Below are positions 1 through 9,209 of a DNA stretch of 64,000 nucleotides, in pieces. The notes beneath the pieces are model-generated. The model ran no database searches. It was not told where the DNA came from and was given only the letters and a program-made list of their open reading frames with translations. A program made the translations under genes and the position numbers. This DNA is from Pseudomonas nitroreducens NBRC 12694 (lineage in GTDB: Bacteria; Pseudomonadota; Gammaproteobacteria; Pseudomonadales; Pseudomonadaceae): positions 200,996-264,995 of the forward strand of contig NZ_BDAI01000006.1 of the NCBI RefSeq assembly GCF_002091755.1, read 5' to 3'. Within the stretch, counting starts at the first letter, position 1; every line of letters starts with the position of its first letter.

Positions 1-2
1 CG

Positions 3-452
3 CAGCAGATGAACAGCGTGCGCCACCTGGCCATCGCCGGGGACGGCACCATCGTCGCCGGTCAACAGTATATGGGCGATGCTCACGACCGCGCCGACCT
101 GCTCGCCATCAAGCGCCCCGGCGAGGCCTTCCAGCCCTTCCCGCTGGCCGACGAGCAGCGCCTGGCGATGACCCAGTACACCGCCAGCGTCGCCGTGCAC
201 AACGAGCTGCGCCTGGTCGCCCTCACCGCGCCGCGTGGCAACCGCTTCTTCATCTGGGACCTGGACTCCGGCGCCGTGCGCCTGGACGCGCCGCTGCCCG
301 ATTGCGCAGGCGTCGGCGCGGTGAAGGACGGCTTCGTCGTCACCTCCGGCCAGGGCCGCTGCCGCATTTACGACTGCCGCCAGGAACGCATCGCCGGCAC
401 GCCGCTGGACCTGCCGCCGGCCTTCTGGGACAACCACCTGCACCTGGCTTGA
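3..452 (+). CDS. DUF1513 family protein, C-terminal part (5' end outside window)
   Basis: The reading frame is open from the window edge, so this is the last ~149 codons of a longer gene. The residues form beta-strand-rich blocks such as LALTAPRGNRFFIWDL and end with FWDNHLHLA, which I recognise as the C-terminal half of the DUF1513 beta-propeller-like family. Those proteins are usually periplasmic and often sit with iron-uptake (EfeO-like) genes; that partner would lie to the left, outside the window. Function unknown. An internal ATG at 9 is not a likely start because the frame continues upstream. Confidence 0.7.
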   Translation, partial: QQMNSVRHLAIAGDGTIVAGQQYMGDAHDRADLLAIKRPGEAFQPFPLADEQRLAMTQYTASVAVHNELRLVALTAPRGNRFFIWDLDSGAVRLDAPLPDCAGVGAVKDGFVVTSGQGRCRIYDCRQERIAGTPLDLPPAFWDNHLHLA

Positions 453-722
453 TAACGGCCCGCGCGCTGCATCCAGATTTGCACCGATTCAGCGCGCATT
501 TCTCGTAAACCCTTCAGTTTCAGCGGGAAACGTCTTGTAAACGCGGCCCTTTGACTCGCCACCGATTCAGGAATAAGGTGCGCAATTGCGCCCCGCAATG
601 GGGCGTCCCACGTATAGGCTTCAGAGCCTGATCGACATCTGCGCGAACGGAAGGCCGCCCGGCCAATAGTGGGCGAGCGATCGCGCTCGATAGCTGCCAG
701 GCACGTACCAAGGAACAGGAAG

Positions 723-1841
723 ATGTTGCGCCGCATGCTGATCATGCTGGGCGTAGTTGCCGTCATCGTTGCGGTGCTCGCCGGCTCGAAATACCTCTCC
801 ATCACCCGACAGATCGCCATGTTCTCGGCTCCCCGCCCGCCGGTGAGCGTGAACGCGACCCACGCCGAAGAACGCGACTGGCAGAGCCGTCTGGCAGCCA
901 TCGGCACCCTGCGCGCGATCCAGGGCGTGACCCTGACTGCGGAAGTCTCCGGCACTGTGAGCGCCGTGCAGTTCGTCTCCGGCGACAAGGTCAAGGTCGG
1001 CCAGCCGGTCGTGCAACTGGAATCCGACGTCGAGCAGGCCACCCTGCGCACCGCCGAGGCAGACCTGGGGCTGGCCCAGGTCGAGTACGAGCGCGGCAAG
1101 AGCCTGGTGGGCCGCCAGGCTATCTCCAAGAGCGAGTACGACCGCCTCGCCGCCCAGCTGAACCGCTCCACCGCCACCGTCGCGCAGCTCAAGGCGGCGC
1201 TGGCGAAGAAGCGCATCCTCGCGCCGTTCTCCGGCACCATCGGCATCCGCCAGGTGGACGTGGGCGACTACGTTTCCCCCGGCACCGAGATCGTCACCCT
1301 GCAGGACCTTTCCACCCTTCAAGTGGACTTCTTCCTGCCCGAACAGGACTTCCCGCTGCTCAAGCGCGGGCAGAAGGTGGTGGTGCGTGTGGCGGCCTAT
1401 CCGGGCCAGAGCTTCGACGCGCAGATCGACGCCATCAGCCCGCGGGTGGACAACCAGACGCGCAACCTGCTGGTCCGCGCCAGCATGGCCAACCCCGACG
1501 GCAAGCTGCTGCCGGGCATGTTCGCCAACCTGGAAGTGCAGCTGCCTGACAGCGCGCCGCGCGTCGTGGTACCCGAGACCGCCGTGGCCTTCACCCTGTA
1601 CGGCAACTCGGTGTACGTGGTGGTGCCGCACAAGCCCAAGGACGGCGAGAAAGCCGAAGAGGCCAAGGCCGGTGACGCGCCGAAGCTGGACGTCGAACGC
1701 CGCTTCGTGAAAACCGGCGAGCGCCGCGAAGGCAACGTGGTGATCCTCGAAGGCCTGAAGGCCGGCGAGGAAGTGGTGACCTCCGGCCAGCTCAAGCTGG
1801 ACAACGGCACCGCCGTGGCCATCGTCAAGGACCCGCAGTAA
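723..1841 (+). CDS. RND efflux periplasmic adaptor (membrane fusion protein)
   Basis: Periplasmic adaptor that links an inner-membrane RND pump to an outer-membrane channel. From the ATG at 723, preceded by AGGAACAGGA, the protein is 372 aa. It starts with one hydrophobic anchor (MLIMLGVVAVIVAVLAG), then a split lipoyl half-motif (GTVSAVQFVSGDKVKVGQPV and ILAPFSGTIGIRQVDVGDYV) around an alpha-hairpin, then beta-barrel and membrane-proximal domains. An upstream in-frame ATG at 669 has no good ribosome site. The RND permease follows 86 bp downstream. No outer-membrane factor is encoded here, so the pump probably borrows a TolC-like channel. Gene order resembles the uncharacterised PA1435-PA1436 pair. 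Confidence 0.9.
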   Translation: MLRRMLIMLGVVAVIVAVLAGSKYLSITRQIAMFSAPRPPVSVNATHAEERDWQSRLAAIGTLRAIQGVTLTAEVSGTVSAVQFVSGDKVKVGQPVVQLESDVEQATLRTAEADLGLAQVEYERGKSLVGRQAISKSEYDRLAAQLNRSTATVAQLKAALAKKRILAPFSGTIGIRQVDVGDYVSPGTEIVTLQDLSTLQVDFFLPEQDFPLLKRGQKVVVRVAAYPGQSFDAQIDAISPRVDNQTRNLLVRASMANPDGKLLPGMFANLEVQLPDSAPRVVVPETAVAFTLYGNSVYVVVPHKPKDGEKAEEAKAGDAPKLDVERRFVKTGERREGNVVILEGLKAGEEVVTSGQLKLDNGTAVAIVKDPQ

Positions 1842-1927
1842 TCGCACAGGCGGTGCGTCGCTGACTCAGCGCGCGCCCACAGGCCCGGTCGCCAACCGAC
1901 CCAGGCCCGCAACAAAGGATTGAGCTT

Positions 1928-4900
1928 ATGGGCTTCACCGATCCCTTCATCCGTCGCCCCGTGCTGGCGACCGTGGTCAGCCTGCTGATCGTCCTGCTCG
2001 GCATGCAGGCCTTCAGCAAGCTGGTGATCCGCGAATACCCGCAGATGGAAAACGCGCTGATCACCGTCACCACCTTCTATGCCGGCGCCAACGCCGAAAC
2101 CATCCAGGGCTACATCACCCAGCCGCTGCAACAGAGTCTCGCCAGCGCCGAAGGCATCGACTACATGACCTCGGTGAGCCGGCAGAATTACTCGGTGATC
2201 TCGATCTACGCGCACATCGGCGCCAACACCGATCGCCTGGTCACCGAGCTGCTGTCGAAGATCGGCGAGGTGAAGACCCAGCTGCCGCCGGACGCCGAGG
2301 ACCCGATCCTCGACAAGGAAGCCGCCGACGCCTCGGCGCTGATGTACATCAGCTTCTTCAGCGAACAGATGAACAACCCGCAGATCACCGACTACCTGTC
2401 GCGGGTGATCCAGCCCAAGCTCGCCACTCTGCCGGGCATCTCCGAAGCCGAGATCCTCGGCAACCAGGTGTTCGCCATGCGCCTGTGGCTGGACCCGGTG
2501 AAGATGGCCGCCTACGGCATCACCGCTGGCGACGTGGCCAGCGCAGTGCGCGAGTACAACTTCCTTTCCGCCGCCGGCGAGGTGAAGGGCGAGCTGGTGG
2601 TCACCTCGGTGAACGCCACCACCGACCTGAAATCCCCGGAAGCCTTCGCCGCCATTCCGCTGAAGACCGCTGGCGACCGCCGCGTGCTGATGGGTGACGT
2701 GGCGCGCATCGAACTGGGTGCGGCGAGCTACGACGCGGTCAGCTCGTTCAACGGCATCCCCTCGGTGTACATCGGCATCAAGGGCACGCCCAGCTCCAAC
2801 CCGCTGGACGTGATCAAGGAAGTCCGCGCGAAGATGCCGGAGCTGGAAGAACAGCTGCCGCCCGGCCTGAAAGTCTCTATCGCCTACGACGCCACGCGCT
2901 TCATCCAGGCATCCATCGACGAAGTGGTGAAGACCCTGGCCGAGGCGATCCTGATCGTCATCGTCGTGGTCTTCCTGTTCCTCGGCGCGTTCCGCTCGGT
3001 GATCATCCCGGTGGTGACCATCCCACTGTCGATGATCGGCGTGCTGTTCTTCATGCAGATGATGGGCTACTCGATCAACCTGCTGACGCTGCTGGCGATG
3101 GTGCTCGCCATCGGCCTGGTGGTGGACGACGCCATCGTCGTGGTGGAGAACATCCACCGCCACATCGAGGAGGGCAAGTCGCCGCTCCAGGGCGCCATCG
3201 AGGGCGCGCGGGAAATCGCCGTGCCGGTGGTGACCATGACCATCACCCTGGCCGCCGTGTATGCGCCCATCGGCTTCCTCAGCGGCCTGACCGGCGCGCT
3301 GTTCAAGGAGTTCGCCTTCACCCTCGCCGGTGCGGTAATCATCTCCGGCATCGTCGCCCTGACGCTGTCGCCGATGATGTGCTCGCGCCTGCTGCGCCAC
3401 GACGAAAACCCCAGCGGCCTGGCGCATCGCCTGGACCTGATCTTCGAGGGTCTCAAGCAGCGTTATCAGCGCGCCCTGCATGGCACGCTGAACAGCCGTC
3501 CGGTGGTAATCGTCTTCGCCCTGCTGGTGCTGGCGATCATCCCGCTGCTGTTGATGTTCACCCACAAGGAACTGGCGCCGGAGGAAGACCAGGGCATCGT
3601 CTTCATCATGGCCAACGCACCGCAGACGGCGAACCTGGATTACCTGTCGAAGTACACCGCCGAGTTCGAGGGTATCTTCCGCAAGTTCCCCGAGTACTAT
3701 TCGGCGTTCCAGATCAACGGCTACAACGGCGTGCAGACCGGCATCGGCGGCATGCTGCTCAAGCCCTGGGACGAGCGCGACCGCAGCCAGATGGAGCTGC
3801 TGCACGCGGTACAGGAAGAGCTGAACAAGATTCCCGGCCTGCAGATCTTCGGCTTCAACCTGCCGTCGCTGCCGGGTACCGGCGAAGGCCTGCCGTTCCA
3901 GTTCGTGATCAACACCGCCAGCGACTACCAGTCGCTGCTTCAGGTGGCCGAGCGGGTGAAGAAGCGCGCCGAGGAATCAGGCAAGTTCGCCTTCCTCGAC
4001 CTCGACCTGGCCTTCGACAAGCCCGAACTGGTGGTCGACATCGACCGCGCCAAGGCGGCGCAGATGGGCGTCAGCATGCAGGACCTGGGCGTGTCCCTCG
4101 GCGCGCTGCTGGGTGAAGGCGAGATCAACCGCTTCACCATCGACGGGCGCAGCTACAAGGTGATCGCCCAGGTCGAGCGCGCCTACCGCGACAACCCGAG
4201 CTGGCTGAACAACTACTACGTGAAGAGCCAGAGCGGCCAGCTGATCTCGCTGTCCACCCTGGTGACCTTCCACGAGCGCGCCCGCCCGCGCCAGCTCAAC
4301 CAGTTCCAGCAATTGAACTCGGCAATCATCTCCGGCGTGCCCATGGTCAGCATGGGCGAGGCCATCGAGACGGTGCGCGGTTTCGCCGAAGAGGAATCGC
4401 CGCGCGGCTTCTCCTTCGACTACGCAGGCGCCTCGCGGCAGTTCGTGCAGGAAGGCAGCGCGCTGATGATCACCTTCGCCCTGGCATTGGCAGTGATCTT
4501 CCTGGTGCTGGCGGCACAGTTCGAGAGCTTCCGCGACCCATTGGTGATCATGGTCACCGTGCCGTTGTCGATCTGTGGCGCGCTGATCCCGCTGTTCCTC
4601 GGCCTGTCGAGCCTGAACATCTACACCCAGGTCGGCCTGGTGACGCTGATCGGCCTGATCAGCAAGCACGGCATCCTCATCGTCGAGTTCGCCAACCAGC
4701 TGCGCCATGAGCGTGGCCTGTCGGTGCGCGAGGCGGTCGAGGAAGCCGCGGCGATCCGCCTGCGCCCGGTACTGATGACCACCGCGGCGATGGTGCTGGG
4801 CGTGACCCCGCTGCTGTTCGCCAGCGGCGCCGGCGCGGTCAGCCGCTTCGACATCGGCGTGGTGATCGCCACGGGCATGAGCGTCGGTACGCTGTTCACC

Positions 4901-4987
4901 CTGTTCGTCCTGCCCTGCGTGTACACGCTGCTGGCCAAGCCGGACAAGAAGCCTGCTGAAGCCGGCACGCCAGCCACGGCGCACTGA
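1928..4987 (+). CDS. RND family efflux permease
   Basis: Inner-membrane proton-driven exporter of 1019 aa, normal for the HAE1/RND family. The start MGFTDPFIRRPVLATVVSLL is the typical first transmembrane segment, and AGGATTG sits just upstream. The proton-relay motif LVVDDAIVVVENI is present in TM4 (about residues 398-410), and both periplasmic loops and the second six-helix half are intact, ending near VLPCVYTLLAKPDKK. It forms an operon with the adaptor upstream and is followed by a strong terminator. Substrate cannot be told from sequence; relatives of this MexK/VexD-like branch export drugs or detergents. Confidence 0.93.
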   Translation: MGFTDPFIRRPVLATVVSLLIVLLGMQAFSKLVIREYPQMENALITVTTFYAGANAETIQGYITQPLQQSLASAEGIDYMTSVSRQNYSVISIYAHIGANTDRLVTELLSKIGEVKTQLPPDAEDPILDKEAADASALMYISFFSEQMNNPQITDYLSRVIQPKLATLPGISEAEILGNQVFAMRLWLDPVKMAAYGITAGDVASAVREYNFLSAAGEVKGELVVTSVNATTDLKSPEAFAAIPLKTAGDRRVLMGDVARIELGAASYDAVSSFNGIPSVYIGIKGTPSSNPLDVIKEVRAKMPELEEQLPPGLKVSIAYDATRFIQASIDEVVKTLAEAILIVIVVVFLFLGAFRSVIIPVVTIPLSMIGVLFFMQMMGYSINLLTLLAMVLAIGLVVDDAIVVVENIHRHIEEGKSPLQGAIEGAREIAVPVVTMTITLAAVYAPIGFLSGLTGALFKEFAFTLAGAVIISGIVALTLSPMMCSRLLRHDENPSGLAHRLDLIFEGLKQRYQRALHGTLNSRPVVIVFALLVLAIIPLLLMFTHKELAPEEDQGIVFIMANAPQTANLDYLSKYTAEFEGIFRKFPEYYSAFQINGYNGVQTGIGGMLLKPWDERDRSQMELLHAVQEELNKIPGLQIFGFNLPSLPGTGEGLPFQFVINTASDYQSLLQVAERVKKRAEESGKFAFLDLDLAFDKPELVVDIDRAKAAQMGVSMQDLGVSLGALLGEGEINRFTIDGRSYKVIAQVERAYRDNPSWLNNYYVKSQSGQLISLSTLVTFHERARPRQLNQFQQLNSAIISGVPMVSMGEAIETVRGFAEEESPRGFSFDYAGASRQFVQEGSALMITFALALAVIFLVLAAQFESFRDPLVIMVTVPLSICGALIPLFLGLSSLNIYTQVGLVTLIGLISKHGILIVEFANQLRHERGLSVREAVEEAAAIRLRPVLMTTAAMVLGVTPLLFASGAGAVSRFDIGVVIATGMSVGTLFTLFVLPCVYTLLAKPDKKPAEAGTPATAH

Positions 4988-4989
4988 AT

Positions 4990-5020
4990 GAAAAAGCCCC
5001 GCATCCGCGGGGCTTTTTTC
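4990..5020 (+). terminator. Intrinsic terminator after RND operon
   Basis: GC-rich hairpin (GCCCCGC-ATC-CGCGGGGC) followed by six T residues, starting three bases after the permease stop codon. Confidence 0.92.
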
Positions 5021-5048
5021 TCTGTTTGATCCGCGCGCCTGGCCCTTG

Positions 5049-5125
5049 TAGGAGCGAGCTTGCTCGCGAACCGCCTGATGCCAATGTCCCTGGCGAAACC
5101 GCGTTCGCGAGCAAGCTCGCTCCTA
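5049..5125. repeat. Paired REP-like palindromes
   Basis: Two REP-type units face each other: arm 5049-5071 (TAGGAGCGAGCTTGCTCGCG...) and its perfect reverse complement at 5103-5125, with 31 bp between. The GAGC-TT-GCTC core is the common Pseudomonas REP. Related units lie at 7906-7971 and 60091-60114. Confidence 0.85.
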
Positions 5126-5147
5126 GAGTTCCTGCACATCCGGGACT

Positions 5148-6263
5148 TCACTGTTTCGGAATTGAAAACGCCACCAGCCGATACCCGTCGGCGGTGCGGA
5201 TGAAATCGAAACTCGCATGCTTGGCCGGCTCGAATGAGCCCTGCTCCCAGTGCTCCATGGCAGAGACCTTGGGCGTCGTCCACTGGGCGAAATCGCCGCA
5301 GTTGTCGAAGTACTGCGGGTCGCTCTCGGGGTCGAACGGCCAGCCCATGTCGTCCTGGCGCACGCCATAGCCACCTGACGCACGCAGGGTTTCCAGGCGC
5401 TTGCGCAGCTCGGCCACGTGTTGGCGCAAAACATCGTCCACCGGAGCGGCCTGCCAGTCATCCAGCGATTCGCTGCCCTGACCGTGCCAGACTCGCGAGT
5501 AGCTGTGCGCCTTCAGCGAATCATCATCGAGCTGTGCGAGAAAAACGTCCCTGAACCAGAGAGCGAAGTCCTTCTCGATGTCGACGAAGCTGATGTAACG
5601 ACCGTCGACTCCCTGGAAGGAGACGCGGCGCGGGTCGTTGGAGGGTTGTTCGCTCACCTGCTGCGAGAACCAGTCCAGCGCGCCAGCACGGGTGCTGTCG
5701 AAGTTCGACACCAGCGCCTTGCCATGGCGGTCGAGCAGCAACTCGGTGCCGCCCTTCCAACCTCGGTGTTCACAATGCTCCAGGCTGATACCCGGATCGG
5801 CGCAGGTTCGGCTAGCCCCCGTCAGCGCCACGACCATGCCGTTACGCATGGCACTGGCGTCGCTCAGCTCGGCCGGGATCAGTACCCGGCCATGGCCATT
5901 GAGGAACCCCACCTTGTCACGCTGGCGATCGCGGAAGCGGATGCTGTTCTCACTCTCGCAGACCGGCGCGTTGTCGAAGAAGTAGACCGCATCCGGCGCC
6001 ACCCGACGACCATCGCGCAGCAGGTGGTAGGTGCGGTAACCGTCGGCGGTTTCCTCGCCGGCGGCGATGATGTGCTCGAAACGCCGCGCCATCGTGAACA
6101 TCGGGCTGAGCCTGGGCCGGACCTGGACCGTGCCCTGCGCATCCTTGAAGCCGATGAGGTCGTTCTGCGTGAACGCCACCCAAGGCTCGTTCGCTCCTGC
6201 CGGAGCGCACAGCGCCAGTGCCCCCAGGACAAGCAGCCCTGCACGAATGCCCTTTCCTTCCAT
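5148..6263 (-). CDS. Secreted WG-repeat-like protein of unknown function
   Basis: 371-aa protein with a clear signal peptide (MEGKGIRAGLLVLGALALCA, cleavage near PAGA-NEP). The ATG at 6263 is chosen because GAGGGGAG precedes it; a longer frame up to 6332 lacks support. The segment around residues 100-150 (KVGFLNGHGRVLIPAEL...RNGMVVAL) has the pattern of a WG (KWG) repeat, which forms beta-hairpin modules in exported bacterial proteins. Four cysteines lie in the middle region. No enzymatic motif was seen. It stands alone between REP elements and a terminator, so its neighbours give no clue to function. Confidence 0.75.
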   Translation of the reverse strand: MEGKGIRAGLLVLGALALCAPAGANEPWVAFTQNDLIGFKDAQGTVQVRPRLSPMFTMARRFEHIIAAGEETADGYRTYHLLRDGRRVAPDAVYFFDNAPVCESENSIRFRDRQRDKVGFLNGHGRVLIPAELSDASAMRNGMVVALTGASRTCADPGISLEHCEHRGWKGGTELLLDRHGKALVSNFDSTRAGALDWFSQQVSEQPSNDPRRVSFQGVDGRYISFVDIEKDFALWFRDVFLAQLDDDSLKAHSYSRVWHGQGSESLDDWQAAPVDDVLRQHVAELRKRLETLRASGGYGVRQDDMGWPFDPESDPQYFDNCGDFAQWTTPKVSAMEHWEQGSFEPAKHASFDFIRTADGYRLVAFSIPKQ

Positions 6264-6314
6264 GCTGGAAATCTCCCCTCGAACCCATGTTCCGTCGCAT
6301 TGTGCCACGCACAA

Positions 6315-6348
6315 AGAAAAGCCCCCGCGCATCGCTGCGCGGGGGCTC
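6315..6348 (-). terminator. Intrinsic terminator for the MFS gene
   Basis: Hairpin GCCCCCGCGC-ATCGCT-GCGCGGGGGC; on the minus strand it is followed by a TTTTCTTTG tract, 19 bp beyond the MFS stop codon. Confidence 0.88.
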
Positions 6349-6366
6349 GGTGCCGAACTGGCAGTA

Positions 6367-7731
6367 TCAGGCCGGCTGGCGTTGCATCGCGCCGCTGCCG
6401 CTGTCGCCCTTCAGGCTCCAGCTCTTGAGGTGCTCGAGGCTGGCCCGGTATGGCTTCAGGCCGTTGGCCAGGAACAGCGCGCCCGCCAGCAGGGCCACGG
6501 CGCTGACGATCAACAGCGAATAACGCAGCGCCATGTCGTCGGCGAACACGTAGTCGGTGACCAGGGCGATGGCGGTGGGGCCTACGCCCAGGCCCAGCAG
6601 CGTGACCACGAACAGGTAGATAGCCGAGGCCTGGCCGCGCATGGAGTTGGGCATGATTTCCTGGATCGCCGCCGGGGCGACGCCGAAGGGCATGCTGAGG
6701 AAGAACACGATGGGCGCCATCATCGCGGCAGCCGCATTGGCACTGTCCAGCAGCGGGTAGACCAGGCTCAGCGGGATGGCCAGGATGGCGGCCAGCAGGC
6801 CCACGCGCATGTTGGCGTCGGTGCGCCCGCGCTTGGCCCAGTAGTCGGCCAGGCGGCCACCGCAGACGATGCCCAGGCAGCCGAACACGGCGACGATGCT
6901 GCCGTACACCACGCCCACGTGGCCGGCGTCCCAGCCATAGGTGCGGACGAAGAAGGTCGGCACCCAGGCGCCGCTGCCGTAGCTGGCGAAGGAGATGCAG
7001 GCGAAGCCGAAGTTGTGGCAGATCACCGTCTTGCGGTTGGCGCGCAGGTAGGCGCCCACCTCGCTCATTGGCACCACCACGCCGGCCCCCACGCCACGAC
7101 GGGTCGGCTCCTTGACTGCGAGCATCAGCAGGGTGAACAGCACGCCGGCCGCGCCGAGAATCAGGAAGATCAGCTGCCAGGGGCGCACTTCACCGAGGAC
7201 CGGCAGGTGCACGTCGCCCTGGGCCGAGGCGAACTTGATCACCAGGCCGCCGAGTAGGAAGGCCAGGCCCGAGCCGAGGTAGATGCCCATGGAGTAGACG
7301 CTGATGGCGGTGGCGCGGCGATTGGCCGGAAAGCTGTCGGCGATCAGCGAATAGGCTGCCGGCGACAATGCCGCCTCGCCCACGCCGACACCGACGCGGA
7401 ACAGCAGGAAGTGCCAGTACTGCTTGGCCAGGCCGCAGGCGGCGGTCATGGCGCTCCAGATCAGCACGCCGACGGTGATCAGCCCGCGGCGGCTGCGGCT
7501 GTCCGCCATGCGCCCGAGGGGAATGCCGCACAGGGTGTAGAACAGCGCGAAGGACAGGCCCATCAGCAGGCTCATCTGCGTGTCGCTGATTTCCAGGTCG
7601 CGACGGATCGGGCCGACCAGCAGGTTGAGAATCTGTCGATCGATGAAGGAAAGCACATAGGCGACCATGAGGATCGCAACCGTGGACCAGGCCACGGCAC
7701 TGGAGGGGTAGCCGTTATTGTTGTTGTTCAT
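6367..7731 (-). CDS. MFS transporter (spinster-like)
   Basis: Major facilitator permease of 454 aa with about 12 hydrophobic segments. The start MNNNNNG at 7731 is preceded by CAGGAG; the 24 extra codons upstream are not needed. The first helix contains SFIDRQILNLLVGPI, and the loop 2-3 signature reads GIPLGRMADSRSRRGLI, as in the spinster/hexuronate-like branch of the family. The substrate cannot be read from the sequence; relatives are often annotated as sphingolipid or aromatic-acid transporters without proof. It is a single-gene unit with its own terminator. Confidence 0.85.
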   Translation of the reverse strand: MNNNNNGYPSSAVAWSTVAILMVAYVLSFIDRQILNLLVGPIRRDLEISDTQMSLLMGLSFALFYTLCGIPLGRMADSRSRRGLITVGVLIWSAMTAACGLAKQYWHFLLFRVGVGVGEAALSPAAYSLIADSFPANRRATAISVYSMGIYLGSGLAFLLGGLVIKFASAQGDVHLPVLGEVRPWQLIFLILGAAGVLFTLLMLAVKEPTRRGVGAGVVVPMSEVGAYLRANRKTVICHNFGFACISFASYGSGAWVPTFFVRTYGWDAGHVGVVYGSIVAVFGCLGIVCGGRLADYWAKRGRTDANMRVGLLAAILAIPLSLVYPLLDSANAAAAMMAPIVFFLSMPFGVAPAAIQEIMPNSMRGQASAIYLFVVTLLGLGVGPTAIALVTDYVFADDMALRYSLLIVSAVALLAGALFLANGLKPYRASLEHLKSWSLKGDSGSGAMQRQPA

Positions 7732-7905
7732 GCCGGGCTCCTGATACGCCGCCAATCGCGGCGAAGGCGAAGGGGAGACCCGCAGAGTAGGCATTGCGAA
7801 CACACAGCGCGCGCACTATCAGGTCTCTGAATGCGTGCGTCGGCCGTTGGCTGATGAATGGGTGGTCAGAGGCTGAACGAAGGGTCTTGCTGAAGGACCG
7901 CCGTG

Positions 7906-7971
7906 TAGGAGCGAGCGTGCTCGCGAACCGGCCCCGTCGCGGAGTCCGTTGGCGATCAAGCTCGCTTCTAC
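7906..7971. repeat. Degenerate REP-like inverted repeat
   Basis: Left unit TAGGAGCGAGCGTGCTCGCG and a diverged inverted partner ending GCGATCAAGCTCGCTTCTA at about 7952-7970. Same family as 5049-5125 but with several mismatches. Confidence 0.7.
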
Positions 7972-7996
7972 GAAGATCAGGCAAGTGCCGGAGATA

Positions 7997-8041
7997 CCCT
8001 CACCCTGACCCTCTCCCAAAGGGAGAGGGTCAGGGTGAGGG
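7997..8041. repeat. Perfect 21-bp inverted repeat (hairpin element)
   Basis: Arm 7997-8017 (CCCTCACCCTGACCCTCTCC...) and its exact reverse complement 8021-8041, separated by AAA. It lies between the upstream region of the MFS gene and the 3' end of hemH. There is no T-run, so it is more likely a dispersed repeat than a terminator, although it could still block transcription. Confidence 0.85.
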
Positions 8042-8063
8042 GAAGCCAGAGCGCCAAAGTCGA

Positions 8064-9086
8064 TCAGATCGCGGCAGGCGTCCGCTCACACAGCTTGGCC
8101 AGCGCGCGCGCCCACAACTCCTGGTCATTCAGGCAAGGCACCAGCACCAGCTCCTCGCCACCTGCCGCGCGGAACTGCTCGTTGCCGCGCTGGCCGATTT
8201 CTTCCAGCGTCTCGATGCAATCGGCGACGAAGGCCGGGCACATCACCAGCAGCCGTTTCACGCCCTGCTTGCCGAGTTTGTCCAGCTGTGCCTCGGTATA
8301 GGGCTCGATCCACTTGTTGCGTCCCAGACGCGACTGGAAGGACACCGACCAGCGCCCGTCCTCCAGCCCGGCACCCGCGGCGAAGTCTTCGGCCGTGCGC
8401 AGGCATTGGCTGCGGTAACAGACAGCCATGACATCCTCGTGCACGCCCCGGCTGGAGCTGGCGGTGAGGTCGTGGCTCTTGTCCTTCACCAGCTTGCGGA
8501 TGTGAGACTCGGGCAAGCCATGGAAGCTCAGCAACAGATGATCGTAGGGCTGCTCCAGATAGGGCTTCACGCTATCCACCAGCGCCTGGCGGTACTCGGG
8601 CTCCGCGTAGAACGGCGGCAGCACCTTCAGCTCCAGCTTGAGGCCATGCTCGCGCATTACACGGCGGGCTTCCTCGATGGCGGTGGTGGTGGTGCTGTCG
8701 GCGAACTGCGGGTAGAGCGGCGCGAAGGTCACCTGGGTGATGCCCTGCTGGCTCAGGCGCAGCAGCGCCCCCTCGATGGACGGCTCGCCGTAGCGCATGC
8801 CCAGCTCCACCGGGCCATGCGACCAGAACGGCCGGACGGCCTCCTGCAGGCGGCGGCTCAGCACGACCAGCGGCGAGCCGTCGTCCCACCAGATCGATGC
8901 ATAGGCATGGGCGGACTCCTCCGGGCGCTTGCGCAGCACCAGCGAAACCAGCAGCCGGCGAATCGGCCAGGGCAGATCGATCACGTAGGGGTCCATGAGG
9001 AATTGATCGAGGTAGCGGCGCACGTCCTCGACCCGGGTGGAAGCCGGCGATCCCAGGTTGACCAGCAGGAGGGCGTTTTGGGTCAT
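8064..9086 (-). CDS. hemH: Ferrochelatase HemH
   Basis: Inserts Fe2+ into protoporphyrin IX, the last step of protoheme synthesis, at the cytoplasmic face of the membrane. 340 aa, normal length. The N-terminal NALLLVNLGSPAS and the FSFHGLPESH stretch (about residues 187-197) carry the family signature with the metal-binding His. The C-terminal HemH pattern LVMCPAFVADCIETLEEIG is present. It has the same order (hemH, then a TIGR01777 gene upstream) as in P. aeruginosa. Transcription is leftward, probably together with the epimerase gene, 123 bp upstream. Confidence 0.97.
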   Translation of the reverse strand: MTQNALLLVNLGSPASTRVEDVRRYLDQFLMDPYVIDLPWPIRRLLVSLVLRKRPEESAHAYASIWWDDGSPLVVLSRRLQEAVRPFWSHGPVELGMRYGEPSIEGALLRLSQQGITQVTFAPLYPQFADSTTTTAIEEARRVMREHGLKLELKVLPPFYAEPEYRQALVDSVKPYLEQPYDHLLLSFHGLPESHIRKLVKDKSHDLTASSSRGVHEDVMAVCYRSQCLRTAEDFAAGAGLEDGRWSVSFQSRLGRNKWIEPYTEAQLDKLGKQGVKRLLVMCPAFVADCIETLEEIGQRGNEQFRAAGGEELVLVPCLNDQELWARALAKLCERTPAAI

Positions 9087-9209
9087 GCAGTGTCCTTAAA
9101 CCGGTGCGGTAGGCGGTCATCGTGCGGGCTGCGCAGTTTACACGCAGCTCGCTCCATCAAGAGGCCCCGAGGCTGTCACCGATGTCGCAGGGCCTCGGCA
9201 GGCCGGGGT

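Noticed and set aside
1397..3805. 802-codon open frame on the minus strand
   Set aside because: Antisense of the RND adaptor and permease; His/Gln/Arg-rich translation typical of high-GC shadow frames.
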